A stretch of DNA of 64,000 bases from Bacillus sp. FJAT-27445 (GTDB taxonomy: Bacteria > Bacillota > Bacilli > Bacillales > Cytobacillaceae): NCBI RefSeq assembly GCF_001510665.1, contig NZ_LMTI01000008.1:1-64000 (forward strand), given 5' to 3'. Positions 32,244 to 40,621 of this stretch are shown piece after piece. The translations under genes and the position numbers were made by a program. The first letter of the stretch is position 1, and each line of letters begins with the position of its first letter. The notes below the pieces were generated by a model. The model was given only the letters and a program-made list of their open reading frames with translations, searched no databases and was not told the DNA's origin.

Positions 32244-32450
32244 TCACGCTGTTTCTACCGAGGATAATATTAAATAATTCGAATGCTTTACGACCGTTTT
32301 TGTTGTATCGTACCCCAAGCTATCCGCTGATTCTTTTGAAACATCCACAATAACGCTGTTGTCCCTTACGATTTCAACAGTTCCTTCTAAAGAGTGATTC
32401 TTACGTGTAAATGAAATTTGATCGCCAATTTCAGCTCTTTTTTTCGTCAT
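32244..32450 (-). CDS. DUF2187 (YkvS-like) protein
   Basis: 68 aa. IGDQISFTRKNHSLEGTVEIVRDNSVIVDVS is a KOW/SH3-like small barrel; VVKHSNYLIL closes it. This is the YkvS/DUF2187 family, short cytosolic Bacillus proteins of unknown function, perhaps nucleic-acid binding. SD AGGGGG precedes the ATG. Confidence 0.78.
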   Translation of the reverse strand: MTKKRAEIGDQISFTRKNHSLEGTVEIVRDNSVIVDVSKESADSLGYDTTKTVVKHSNYLILSSVETA

Positions 32451-32594
32451 AGCAATGCCCCCTAATTCTTACTTCTTTATTATGGAGTCATGTCCCCATT
32501 ATTATTGCATTTTGATTTTTATTCCCTATGAGACGCGAATTAAACGTAAAAAGCATTGGTATTTAATTACTTCCTTTAACTCTGTGCAACTACC

Positions 32595-33023
32595 TCAATT
32601 AACAGTTGCCTTAATCCATTCTCCGATTACGGTTCTAAGCCTATCTTCTTTATCTTTAACATCATTTTCATTAAAAAATTTTACCAGAGCCCTGTCATTA
32701 GTCTGCCATTCTAATAGGCCAGTATGGTCAACAAACAGAGATTCCTTTTTTGCTTCAGGACTCACCTTTGCTCCACAATGAAAAACAAGGCGGAAAAATC
32801 CTTTTCCATTCAGGTTGAACGTTATCCGATCGTCATTTTCAATGAGGAAACTCGGTGCATTCCATTTAATATGTTCCGTAATTCGGTCATCACAACTTAA
32901 AATTATATTGCGAACTTCCTCTATCTCCTCTTTAAGAGGATGGTCAAGTTTATCCATAAATTCTGCAACCTGTTGAGGACCGGTCAACTTCTGTTTCATC
33001 CGTTTTTCCGATTCGTTTTTCAA
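32595..33023 (-). CDS. DUF1801 (YdhG-like) domain protein
   Basis: 142 aa from a TTG at 33023, ten bases after AAAGG; the ORF extends 19 codons further without an SD. EEVRNIILSCDDRITEHIKWNAPSF and the C-terminal LRTVIGEWIKATV are the DUF1801 pattern (the first block given here in parts as EEVRNII and HIKWNAPSF). The family adopts an iron-chaperone/YdhG-like fold and its function is unsettled. Single gene. Confidence 0.72.
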   Translation of the reverse strand: MKNESEKRMKQKLTGPQQVAEFMDKLDHPLKEEIEEVRNIILSCDDRITEHIKWNAPSFLIENDDRITFNLNGKGFFRLVFHCGAKVSPEAKKESLFVDHTGLLEWQTNDRALVKFFNENDVKDKEDRLRTVIGEWIKATVN

Positions 33024-33291
33024 TGAATCACATCCTTTTATGGTAGCCTCTGTTGATTCACTCACCAATATTATTATCAATTATCTCAAAATTGAATCTA
33101 TATAAACCTGGCTGGAACGCGATATCCAATTAGCACTTAAGGTTTCTATTCCATCGATTTCTATATTTACCGCATTGCATTCCACTTATAGTTTATATTC
33201 TTTAATCCGACAAAATATTTCTCCGCTCAATAAGTAATTCCATATAAAAAGCGTTAATCCTCCTGGATCAACGCAATGATTTGTTTAAATA

Positions 33292-33504
33292 TTAGTCATC
33301 GTCACGTTTGTATTCTAAAATATCCCCAGGCTGACAGTCCAATGCCTTGCAAATTGCCTCTAATGTGGATAATCGAATCGCTTTAGCCTTTCCATTTTTC
33401 AATATAGAAAGATTCGCCATCGTGATTCCAACTTTCTCCGAAAGCTCCGTTACGCTCATTTTCCTTTTTGCCAACATCACATCTATATTGATAATAATCG
33501 CCAT
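33292..33504 (-). CDS. XRE-family regulator (YozG-like)
   Basis: 70 aa from the ATG at 33504 with GAGGTG 6 bases upstream. A complete helix-turn-helix: VTELSEKVGITMANLSILKNGKAKAIRLSTLEAICKALDC (in parts: LSEKVGITMANLSILKNG, RLSTLEAICKALDC), then QPGDILEY. These tiny regulators pair with DUF2975 membrane proteins, which is just what lies immediately upstream (one base between the genes, counted from the longest frame). The target is likely its own operon. Confidence 0.88.
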   Translation of the reverse strand: MAIIINIDVMLAKRKMSVTELSEKVGITMANLSILKNGKAKAIRLSTLEAICKALDCQPGDILEYKRDDD

Positions 33505-33514
33505 TTTTTTCACC

Positions 33515-33991
33515 TCAGACCGTTAAGTCATTTTCAGATTTTATATCTATCGCTTCTTGTAAAAGTCTTTGGAGCACAGCAGCAAACACTGCAATCACCA
33601 GTGAAGCGAAGATTGGGACCATTCCAACTATGACGAGACCCGGCGCATCATCAAGTTCGGCTACCATAAAGACAAACGGCAGAACAATTACATACAAACC
33701 ACTGATGGCGATCGCACAGAATTTGATGTTTTTGAGCGCCTTAACAGACAATTCAGAGAAAGCCTGGTTCCTGTCAATATAGCCTAACAATTTAAAAGCC
33801 TGATACAACGCACCGAAAAATGGTATCGCTGAAACATACATGCCGACTACAATCGGGTACAGAATATGGGCATACTCTGGATTTGCTGGATTTTTCATTA
33901 ACCAGTACAAGCCGAATGAACCAAACGCAAGAACTGGGGATCCGATTAGGAAAACCGCCATCCTTAAAAATAATGTTGACCCTCGTTTCAT
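33515..33991 (-). CDS. DUF2975 membrane protein (YoaS-like)
   Basis: 158 aa from the ATG at 33991 (GAGGTG 6 bases upstream). Four helices: residues ~8-28, 41-63, 90-115 and 122-146, with LLGYIDRNQAFSELSVKALKNIK as the conserved cytosolic loop (in parts: LLGYIDRNQAFS, ALKNIK). DUF2975 proteins are co-encoded with YozG-type XRE regulators as in yoaS-yozG of Bacillus subtilis. A membrane sensor that binds the regulator is a fair guess. Confidence 0.82.
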   Translation of the reverse strand: MKRGSTLFLRMAVFLIGSPVLAFGSFGLYWLMKNPANPEYAHILYPIVVGMYVSAIPFFGALYQAFKLLGYIDRNQAFSELSVKALKNIKFCAIAISGLYVIVLPFVFMVAELDDAPGLVIVGMVPIFASLVIAVFAAVLQRLLQEAIDIKSENDLTV

Positions 33992-34110
33992 AAAAAGCAC
34001 CTCACATATTTGTTTTCAATTTATCCTAACAGGAAATTTATCGTTTTACAATAAATTATTATCATTTATTATTACTTTATTAACGATATGCAGCTATTAT
34101 GCGCAAAATA

Positions 34111-34143
34111 AAAAACATTCTTCTTTGCAAAGAAATGTTTTTT
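34111..34143. terminator. Bidirectional hairpin
   Basis: AAAAACATT ... AATGTTTTT with an inner TTCTTTGCAAAGAA stem. It lies between the small gene at 34224 (minus strand) and the DUF2975 gene's promoter region. Confidence 0.75.
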
Positions 34144-34223
34144 AGCTTAAAGCTATGTAATTGATAATTTGTTCAATGGCTTTTAAGAGATGCCATGTGG
34201 ATTCACTGCTAGTTTTGATAGAT

Positions 34224-34406
34224 TTATTTTTTTATGAAAAGAAAATTCTTAAGGAGTTCACTTTCATTAATTGATACCCTGCCCGTTAAATCTATCGTTC
34301 TCAACACAAACTCCTTAACCCCGATGAATTCCGACTCAGCAATCAGGTAAAACTGTGTTCCTTTTTTATATCCTTTAAAATCCTTCTTTAGTGTATATAG
34401 CTTCAT
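34224..34406 (-). CDS. Hypothetical 60-aa protein
   Basis: MKLYTLKKDFKGYKKGTQFYLIAES is followed by EFVLRTIDLTGRVSINESELLKNF (shown here in parts as TQFYLIAES and TIDLTGRVSINESELL). It reads like a small beta-sheet protein similar to KOW/SH3-type Bacillus orphans. SD AGGCAGG lies 7 bases ahead of the ATG. Confidence 0.55.
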   Translation of the reverse strand: MKLYTLKKDFKGYKKGTQFYLIAESEFIGVKEFVLRTIDLTGRVSINESELLKNFLFIKK

Positions 34407-34557
34407 CTAATAACCTGCCTAATCTCATTAACCTTTTAAGGAAATAATATCAATAAGTAAAAGCTATAGTCCTCTATGATTTGCATCGAATATTGAAGAT
34501 AAATCTTACAAACTCATGTTCATCCACATAACAATAGACATCCACCAATTATAGTTA

Positions 34558-35034
34558 TTAACGGCTCTGTGTTCTGTTGACGGAAAAAAAGTAAAAAACC
34601 CCTCCGGCCATCCAAAATGGTTCCCAAAATACCAATCTCCAAAAGGTAGCATATTGGTCTAAATCAAAATTGAGTATATGAAACGCATGTAAGGAAATTG
34701 TGATGAAATTAAGAGCCCCATACAAGAACAGTAATGCTCCACCTGTTTTTACAATGTAAAAAAGCTTTCGGATCACTTCGGAATTGTTCCGGTGGACAAG
34801 CAGCATCAATAGTAATACTGCCCCGAGAAGCTTTATAAAACCAGTAATCCAAACAATAGCCAAGAACGATGGTGAGGGGTTTAAGGCAATCTCATAAATT
34901 GTTCCACCCAAAGATCTTACCCCCAACATGCCGCCCATTGCCCAATAAATACTCATCCCTGAAAAAATAATAGTCCATATAATCCCCAGATAGATAAACC
35001 AATAATTCAACTTAATTAAGAGCCTCTGCCCCAT
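34558..35034 (-). CDS. DUF3995 membrane protein
   Basis: 158 aa, four helices (residues 10-32, 57-80, 92-115, 136-152). MGGMLGVRSLGGTIYEIA and WRLVFWEPFWMAGGVFYF are the conserved loops of DUF3995. Function unknown. No operon partner. Confidence 0.75.
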   Translation of the reverse strand: MGQRLLIKLNYWFIYLGIIWTIIFSGMSIYWAMGGMLGVRSLGGTIYEIALNPSPSFLAIVWITGFIKLLGAVLLLMLLVHRNNSEVIRKLFYIVKTGGALLFLYGALNFITISLHAFHILNFDLDQYATFWRLVFWEPFWMAGGVFYFFSVNRTQSR

Positions 35035-35226
35035 TCCTCAACAATTCCTTCCCTGCCTTTAGTTAAATTGCCATTTCAATGAAAAAAACGAGTTGTTTGC
35101 AATTTAATAAGGGTCTATGAATCTCCAAAAATCGAATTATGGAATTCCGATCACAGGAAAAGCTGTTAATAATGATACCTTCCCTCAATAATTAAGTAAA
35201 ACTATAATTATGTGATTACATTACCA

Positions 35227-35505
35227 TCAGACCTTCTTATACAATTCTGCTCTGTTGTCCTTTAACAAATTTCTACTCTTCTTATTACTATTCTTATCCT
35301 TGTCATCTCCCTGTTCCTCATCTACTACTAGTATTTCTTGTTCTACATGAAATTCCACTTGAGATTGTCCAGTTATTTCATCAAAGGGTGTGTAGAAAGG
35401 AGTCAAATTTTTCTTTTTTACAAACACTTTATAAAAACTCATTAGGACAAAAGTAAATATAATTGTCAGTAATCCTATTGCCATTATAAGTATTGGATTC
35501 ATCAA
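35227..35505 (-). CDS. Single-pass membrane protein (DUF3951-like)
   Basis: 92 aa. One N-terminal helix (residues 4-26) is followed by VKKKNLTPFYTPFDEITGQSQVEFHVEQE (in parts: YTPFDEITGQ, VEFHVEQE), which matches the short DUF3951 proteins of Bacillus. The charged C-terminal tail is longer than usual. SD GGAGAATATTG region precedes the ATG pair. Confidence 0.62.
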   Translation of the reverse strand: MMNPILIMAIGLLTIIFTFVLMSFYKVFVKKKNLTPFYTPFDEITGQSQVEFHVEQEILVVDEEQGDDKDKNSNKKSRNLLKDNRAELYKKV

Positions 35506-35614
35506 TATTCTCCTTTTTTTTCGGTTCCATTTCCAATTAACTACATTAAATAATATTAAACAAAGTTAATGCTAATCCTCTTAAGCAAGTAAATACTACC
35601 TTCTGTTCCATTAA

Positions 35615-35962
35615 AAAATAAAATATCCGCTAACAAACAGTAATGAATTACCTGAAATACTCGATATCACATCCAGCTATCCTATAGAGGATAATTGCGT
35701 CCAAATACCGAAAGGATCCACGCACATTACATTCAATGTGCATGCCAATAACACAGAAACAGTGTTGTTTTGGTTAATCCCGACAGGTACCGGTACCTGG
35801 AATAAGCGAAAACTAATCGGTTACGACATAAAAAACGATGCGAAGGATAACATCTTTACATTCACATGGGGCATAGATCGGCCAACCCTTCACGATCATT
35901 TATATGTACAAGCCTTAGGTACAAGGGTTGAGAGTGTTATCCTTAACCTTAAAATGGAGTAG
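35615..35962 (+). pseudogene. 3' fragment of an Ig-like/lipoprotein-tail gene
   Basis: From just after an in-frame TAA (35612-35614) the frame reads LPEILDITSSYPIEDNCV, IPKGSTHITFNVHANN, TETVLFWLIPTGTGTWNKRK and LIGYDIKNDAKDNIFTFTWG to TAG at 35962. This FxVxAxxAETVxFxLTPTGT pattern is typical of C-terminal Ig-like domains in Bacillus lipoproteins. No start or signal peptide is present, so only the 3' end of a former gene remains. The GTG at 35738 has no SD. Confidence 0.55.
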
Positions 35963-36090
35963 TTCATATTGAGCCAAACTGCACTTAAGCTTTTCGCCTT
36001 TCTACCTCTAGCAAAAATTTTATATCAAATGGCTGCTTGCATATGAGACCGAAATTGGACAGAATTATGCTCTATTTTCATATAATATGA

Positions 36091-36600
36091 CTACCAATAA
36101 GAGACTTGATATTGAATCAGCTGGCTTTCTGCACCGATGTATTCCTCATGACCAATCCTGCTTATTTCTTTAAAGCCAATCTTTTCAAGCATTTTTCTGG
36201 AGCGAACATTTTCCTCATGCGTTTCAGCGGCAAAATCCGTGATGCCGAGTTTTTTAAAACCGTACTCCATCATGCATTGGGCTGCCTTAACCCCAAGGCC
36301 TTTGCCCCATTGTGCAGTATCTCCAATTGCAACGCCTAGTTCAGCGGAATGGTCCTGAATACCGGCTAAATCCGCATACCCAATTAACTTCCCATCGCAC
36401 TCAATTCCCATGCGAACAAAATCTTTCGCCTCATTTTTCACGCAGCGAAGCCACCACCGATATAGCTCCTCCTCATTCCTGTTCATCTCCCATCCATTTG
36501 CGAGGCAGAATCCTTCATCCCTGCTCCAGTTCAATGCAAATTTAAAGTCATCAATGCGTAGTGGCCTGATTTTTACCGATTCGACATTGCTCGTTTCCAT
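36091..36600 (-). CDS. GNAT-family N-acetyltransferase (RimJ/RimL-like)
   Basis: 169 aa from the ATG at 36600 (AGGGGGAT upstream). GDTAQWGKGLGVKAAQCMMEYGF is the acetyl-CoA motif (in parts: QWGKGLGVKAAQC), and AETHEENVRSRKMLEKIGF is the closing RimJ-type signature (HEENVRSRKMLEKIGF). Acceptors in this subgroup are ribosomal-protein or small-molecule amines; not assigned. Single gene. Confidence 0.85.
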   Translation of the reverse strand: METSNVESVKIRPLRIDDFKFALNWSRDEGFCLANGWEMNRNEEELYRWWLRCVKNEAKDFVRMGIECDGKLIGYADLAGIQDHSAELGVAIGDTAQWGKGLGVKAAQCMMEYGFKKLGITDFAAETHEENVRSRKMLEKIGFKEISRIGHEEYIGAESQLIQYQVSYW

Positions 36601-36675
36601 CACTAATCCCCCTAAAAAATTATTTATATTTTCATGGTATCACAGAAAATGGAAATATTATGTCGAATAATAAAC

Positions 36676-37164
36676 CTACAGTTTTAACTTGCTCATCCAG
36701 CTTTTTTGAAGCTTACGGATATAGACAATCTGGCCGATGTGATATGCGTTATGTGTTGTTAGATTCGCAATTATTCCCCACCACTTCGCATTTACAGAGA
36801 AGCCCGCTACATCGCTTTCCATTTTTTCCACTGTTAATAGATCCTGCCATCGGAGCAGCGAGTCTACTAATTGATTCCTTAAGGAAGCAAACGTGTGGTT
36901 GTCAGGAATTTTGAAGCTTTCCTCATTGCTTGAAAGAGGAGGCACAGCGTTTACATTTCCGCTTTGATACCTGATTTGCCATGTTTGATTCCAATAAAGT
37001 AAATGCAGCACAATCTCAGCAATACTGAAGCTTCCTTCATCCGGTTTCCAAAAGGCTTGTTCTTCGCTCAAATTTTCCACTGATTGTAAAAAAGGGATAT
37101 ACCAGCTGGGGTCATTCGCATTTGCCAGCAGCTGGTCGGATAATACTTCTTTTGCATGAACCAC
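36676..37164 (-). CDS. DinB-family metal-binding protein
   Basis: 162-aa four-helix bundle. The three metal-ligand histidines sit in IAEIVLHLLYWNQTW and THNAYHIGQIVYIRKL (H, H, H). DinB/YfiT-type proteins include thiol transferases (bacillithiol S-transferases) as well as DNA-damage-induced proteins; a bacillithiol-linked detoxification role is inferred from the fold only. It begins at a GTG after AAAGGATGTGG. Confidence 0.78.
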   Translation of the reverse strand: MVHAKEVLSDQLLANANDPSWYIPFLQSVENLSEEQAFWKPDEGSFSIAEIVLHLLYWNQTWQIRYQSGNVNAVPPLSSNEESFKIPDNHTFASLRNQLVDSLLRWQDLLTVEKMESDVAGFSVNAKWWGIIANLTTHNAYHIGQIVYIRKLQKSWMSKLKL

Positions 37165-37494
37165 GGTCCCACATCCTTTTTAAATTTTTCTATTAAGGTT
37201 ATCTATTCGAGATAAAAGGTAAGATTACCTTTCCCTTCTTCCCTAAAGTAAAAAGACCGCATTATAGCGGCCTCTAATTGTATTGTTTCGGACACCGAAG
37301 CCGTGAAAGCTTGAGGCTATGTCCGAATCCATACCTCATTCGGGCCTGGGGCTCTGTCCGAATAGCATTTTGAAAAAAGGTTTTTTCACGGATTAGAAAC
37401 ATCATTTTTTGATCCATACAAAAAATGCGTTCCCACTTTATTGTGGAAACGCATCTTAAGGTATTGTCCGTTTTATTTTCAAAAGTCTACATGA
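37165..37494. other. 330-base stretch without a gene
   Basis: It holds two minus-strand hairpins (37253-37274, CCGC-ATTATA-GCGG type with TTTTT; and 37425-37454), and TTCGGACA (37287-37294) facing TGTCCGAA (37320-37327), with a third TGTCCGAA at 37355-37362, 35 bases on. No coding signal. Confidence 0.5.
37425..37454 (-). terminator. Terminator of the NADPH-FMN reductase/MarR operon
   Basis: Minus strand: ATGCGTTTCCAC, loop AATAAA, GTGGGAACGCAT, then TTTTTTG. Confidence 0.88.
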
Positions 37495-38037
37495 TTATAC
37501 CGTTTTAATTAGGTCAATAAACACTTCAACCTTACTATCCAGGAAGCCAAGTGTCATTTCATCGACCAATTGGCCTGTTTGGGCATCAAACTTTTGGTTG
37601 GCAAAGCCGATGAGTACTTCATTTCCTGCTGGCGGGAGTTGCTTCGCCTGAAGGCCGGTCAAAATTTCACGCAAATGCATTTGCGCGCGGATGGTTCCAA
37701 GTGCTCCCATGGTTACACCCATCGGGAATACAGGCTTACCGATGAAAACCTTGTCCACACGGGAAGCCCAGTCCAAAGCATTTTTCAAAACACCAGGAAT
37801 TGACCAGTTGTATTCAGGAGTGATGATGATTACTCCGTCCGCGTCCGCGATGGATTGTTTAAAATCCTTAACAGACTGTGGCGGATTGTTTTCCTCATCC
37901 TGGTCATAATGAGGCAGGGAGCGGATGTCGGCAATTTGAATATCCAGCTTATCTTGGTAGCGTTCCTGCATTGTTTTTGCCAGATACATATTTAGCGATT
38001 CTTTTCTGATGCTTCCTACTATTGCTACGATTTTCAT
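37495..38037 (-). CDS. NADPH-dependent FMN reductase
   Basis: 180-aa flavodoxin-fold reductase. VGSIRKESLNMYLA is the phosphate-binding loop for FMN; IIITPEYNWSIPGVLKNALDWASR is the conserved active-site region (in parts: TPEYNWSIPGVLKNALDW). Relatives reduce quinones, azo dyes and chromate (ChrR/YieF). It overlaps the upstream MarR gene by 4 bases (ATGA), so the regulator and enzyme are co-expressed and the regulator likely senses a quinone or electrophile. Confidence 0.88.
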   Translation of the reverse strand: MKIVAIVGSIRKESLNMYLAKTMQERYQDKLDIQIADIRSLPHYDQDEENNPPQSVKDFKQSIADADGVIIITPEYNWSIPGVLKNALDWASRVDKVFIGKPVFPMGVTMGALGTIRAQMHLREILTGLQAKQLPPAGNEVLIGFANQKFDAQTGQLVDEMTLGFLDSKVEVFIDLIKTV

Positions 38038-38468
38038 GTTGAAGTTCCTCCACTTATGTTTTGAATTATTTTTGTTAACATCTTTTGCAGCTGCAACGTT
38101 TGTTCCGCGCTGATCCCATTCATCACGGTCCGGCTAGCCTCTTCTAAAATGGGTGCCACCAGACATTCAAGCTGCCTTCCTTCGTCCGTTAAGTGAACTT
38201 TGAATGTGCGCTTGTCGCAAAGGTCATCCATTCGTTTGATGTATCCCTTCTTCTCGAGGCTCGCAATCATGCGGGCGATATTGCCTTTGTCCTTTTTCAA
38301 TTGCAGGGAGAGTTCATACGGTGAAATCCCGTCCTTTTCCCAAAGCATCATCATGATGAGATTCTGCTCGGGAGCAAGGTTGAACGGCTCCAGCTGCTTC
38401 TTGACGTAATTCGCAATCGTCAAATCCGCGTTCCGGATTAAGAGTCCAATGAGCTTATTTTCGTCCAA
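38034..38468 (-). CDS. MarR-family repressor
   Basis: 144-aa winged-helix regulator: SPYELSLQLKKDKGNIARMIASLEKKGYI is the recognition helix block (in parts: LSLQLKKDKGNIARM, SLEKKGYI) with DKRTFKVHLTDEGR as the wing. It is translationally coupled to the FMN reductase. A palindrome TTGATATGTCAA at ~38491-38502 lies just upstream of its start and is a plausible operator (autoregulation). Two cysteines (one in DDLCDKRT) could act as redox sensors. Confidence 0.86.
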   Translation of the reverse strand: MDENKLIGLLIRNADLTIANYVKKQLEPFNLAPEQNLIMMMLWEKDGISPYELSLQLKKDKGNIARMIASLEKKGYIKRMDDLCDKRTFKVHLTDEGRQLECLVAPILEEASRTVMNGISAEQTLQLQKMLTKIIQNISGGTST

Positions 38469-38556
38469 AGGCCCGCCTCCTCAAAAACGTTGATATGTCA
38501 ACAATAATAGCTGGGTTTTATTACAAGGTCAAGCTTGGGGGCTTGAGGTTTCTCTA

Positions 38557-38755
38557 TTAAAGTAAAGTGGTCCTCAACTCTTCGTTTCTTTCCTTTAAAA
38601 TGTATTCCTTCCCCACATAATCCCTGCCGCCGCTTGCTTCAAACCACCGATTGACCCGCTCGATCGCGGTGGCTCCGGACATTCGCTTCTATTTCCAGGT
38701 ATTTTTCGTAGCTGTCGTACTCCCAGATTGCAAAATTTTCACCTATGAATCTGAG
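38557..38755 (-). pseudogene. NIPSNAP-family gene remnant (truncated and frameshifted)
   Basis: On the minus strand FAIWEYDSYEKYLEIEANVRS in one frame (given in parts: IWEYDSYEKYLEIEA), then a shift, then AIERVNRWFEASGGRDYVG and KEYILKERNEELRTTLL to TAA at 38557. This is the C-terminal half of a NIPSNAP/ABM-type protein. Its 5' side ends where the 30-bp repeat copy 12 (38755-38784) begins, so the repeat marks the breakpoint. Confidence 0.6.
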
Positions 38756-38784
38756 TGAAACAGAGGTAATGTCCCCTGCTTAAC
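38755..38784. repeat. 30-bp palindromic repeat, copy 12 (diverged)
   Basis: GTGAAACA ... TGCTTAAC around GAGGTAATGTCCCC. It is the most degraded copy and is far from the cluster at 13-29 kb. It abuts the NIPSNAP remnant. Confidence 0.7.
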
Positions 38785-38974
38785 AACTCATCCACATCCA
38801 CACTATTGCTATTTTAACATTTAATAACATATTTCCTGTATTAATTTGTATAATTGAATTTAATGAATGGTTTATTGTGAGGGGGTAGAAGGCGGAAATC
38901 ATTGTTGGTGATTGGCCTGTTGTTAATTGTTACGAAGGAAACTAGAAACGATAATTTTCTTGGGAGAATACAAA

Positions 38975-40336
38975 ATGATAAAAAAAATAGCATTTTGGAT
39001 AGTTGCGCTCATCCTCTTCTTTGGGTTATCACTGGTGGTAAACGTTGGGATTGGCAAAATTGTAAAAGAGGTTAAACAGCACTCTTATTCAAAACCTCTT
39101 GTTGAAGAGGAGAATGCTCAATCAAAAAAAGTTGGACACATCACTTTTAAATATAAAATTAAAAATGACAAAAGCTCAATGGCTATTGATGCCGCTTTAA
39201 ATTCATTAAGTGAAAATGAAAAACTCTTGATTGAACTTTTCGGAAAAAACATCAGCAATCCAGTATCGATAGTTTTAGTAAATGATCTTTCCAAATTACA
39301 AGAGTTATTTGGAAATCCCGGAGATGGCCAGGTAGTTGGATATTATGTTTCTGAAAAAAATTCTATATATATTGCACTTCCAAAGGGTGAAAACGAGCTA
39401 TACCAATTTAACCAAACCATTGTACACGAATATACCCATCATCTGATTAGTAGTACATTAAAAAATAGCGGAGTCCGATTTTCAGACTTGCCTGTTTGGT
39501 TTCATGAAGGATTAGCAGAATATGTGGAACGAAAAAACCAGGGGATCACATACGAGGATATTAAAGAAACGGAAATTGTTAATTTCAAAAAACTAGAAAG
39601 CAATAAACAATGGGATCATCACCTCCGTTCGCCTTATAATCCATATCTTCAGAGTAGTGTTCTAGTCGGCCTTTTAATCAAAAATGAGGGAGCGACAGCG
39701 ATCAATAAAATTATTGAAGGCTGCAAGGAAGACGATTTTCGGGTTGCTTTTGAAAAAGCGGCTGGCCAATCATTCTCTTCATATGAATCCGAAACAATAA
39801 AGACAATAAAAGAATTTCCATTAAGAATTACCAGTGTGCGAGGGGAACTATATCTAAAAAAAAATCCCCATAAAGCTTTAGAAACAGCGATAGAACTCAA
39901 CGACATAATTCCAAATGTTAATGAGATAATGCTATTAATCGCACATATTTATTCCGAATTAGGGGATTACGAAGAATCTCTCAATTATTATGAACAGACT
40001 GTAACATTATTTCCTAACAGCTCTTATTATCAGCAATTATCTCGGGCTTATTTATTTTCAGACTTAGATAAAGCAATTGAAGCAGCTGAAAACTCTGTAA
40101 AAATGGCAAATAATGAAGATGTACGTTTTTATCAGGATTACCTAGAAGAGTTAAGCAACTTGCACGCATTGGTTAATAATGGCCATCCACTAATAGGTTT
40201 CCTGCATTTCTTACGCAATGATAGCTTATTAACCGAAAGGTACAAAGATGATCTAATAACAATTGTCTTAGAAAAATACCCTAATGTATTCCAGGGAAGG
40301 GAAGATCTTGTTTCCCTAAAACAAAACCTTCAATAA
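38975..40336 (+). CDS. Membrane-anchored gluzincin metallopeptidase with C-terminal TPR-like repeats
   Basis: 453 aa from the ATG at 38975 (GGGAGAAT upstream). One N-terminal helix (residues 5-27) anchors it with the rest outside. The zinc motif HEYTHH (151-156) and, 26 residues on, HEGLAEY (177-183) supply two histidines and the glutamate of the peptidase MA/M48-like gluzincin family. Residues ~300-420 contain TPR-like helices (LLIAHIYSELGDYEESLNYYE in parts: IYSELGDYEESLNYYE). A surface protease with a peptide- or protein-binding tail is likely. The substrate is unknown. Confidence 0.82.
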   Translation: MIKKIAFWIVALILFFGLSLVVNVGIGKIVKEVKQHSYSKPLVEEENAQSKKVGHITFKYKIKNDKSSMAIDAALNSLSENEKLLIELFGKNISNPVSIVLVNDLSKLQELFGNPGDGQVVGYYVSEKNSIYIALPKGENELYQFNQTIVHEYTHHLISSTLKNSGVRFSDLPVWFHEGLAEYVERKNQGITYEDIKETEIVNFKKLESNKQWDHHLRSPYNPYLQSSVLVGLLIKNEGATAINKIIEGCKEDDFRVAFEKAAGQSFSSYESETIKTIKEFPLRITSVRGELYLKKNPHKALETAIELNDIIPNVNEIMLLIAHIYSELGDYEESLNYYEQTVTLFPNSSYYQQLSRAYLFSDLDKAIEAAENSVKMANNEDVRFYQDYLEELSNLHALVNNGHPLIGFLHFLRNDSLLTERYKDDLITIVLEKYPNVFQGREDLVSLKQNLQ

Positions 40337-40392
40337 CTTTAGTAGATAGGGGCTTAGAGTCGATACATATTCTTGTAAGGTGGTATGAAAGT

Positions 40393-40424
40393 TGCTCAGA
40401 GGTTATTAACCTCTGAGCACTTTT
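40393..40424 (+). terminator. Terminator of the metallopeptidase gene
   Basis: TGCTCAGAGGTT, loop ATT, AACCTCTGAGCA, then CTTTT; perfect 12-bp stem. Confidence 0.85.
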
Positions 40425-40450
40425 CCATATATAGCTTACCTTTTCACCAT

Positions 40451-40552
40451 TCAGAAGAGGGTGGCCCTAATTGTAAAGTCAAATAAGGAGAAATCAAGTG
40501 GATGAACTTCCCCGCCATTCCCGCAAATTGTTCCATCTCGGTCTATAAGAAC
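40451..40552 (-). pseudogene. Thioredoxin-like gene remnant
   Basis: Minus strand VLIDRDGTICGNGGEVHPLD then TIRATLF and stop TGA at 40451; no start. FLIDRDG is the TlpA/ResA strand after the redox site. Only ~33 codons survive and the identification is weak. Confidence 0.35.
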
Positions 40553-40621
40553 CATCTAATCGATACTAAAAGCTGAATACCTTTAGGATAAGAGAACGCC
40601 AAAAAATTTTAAGCAATAAGT

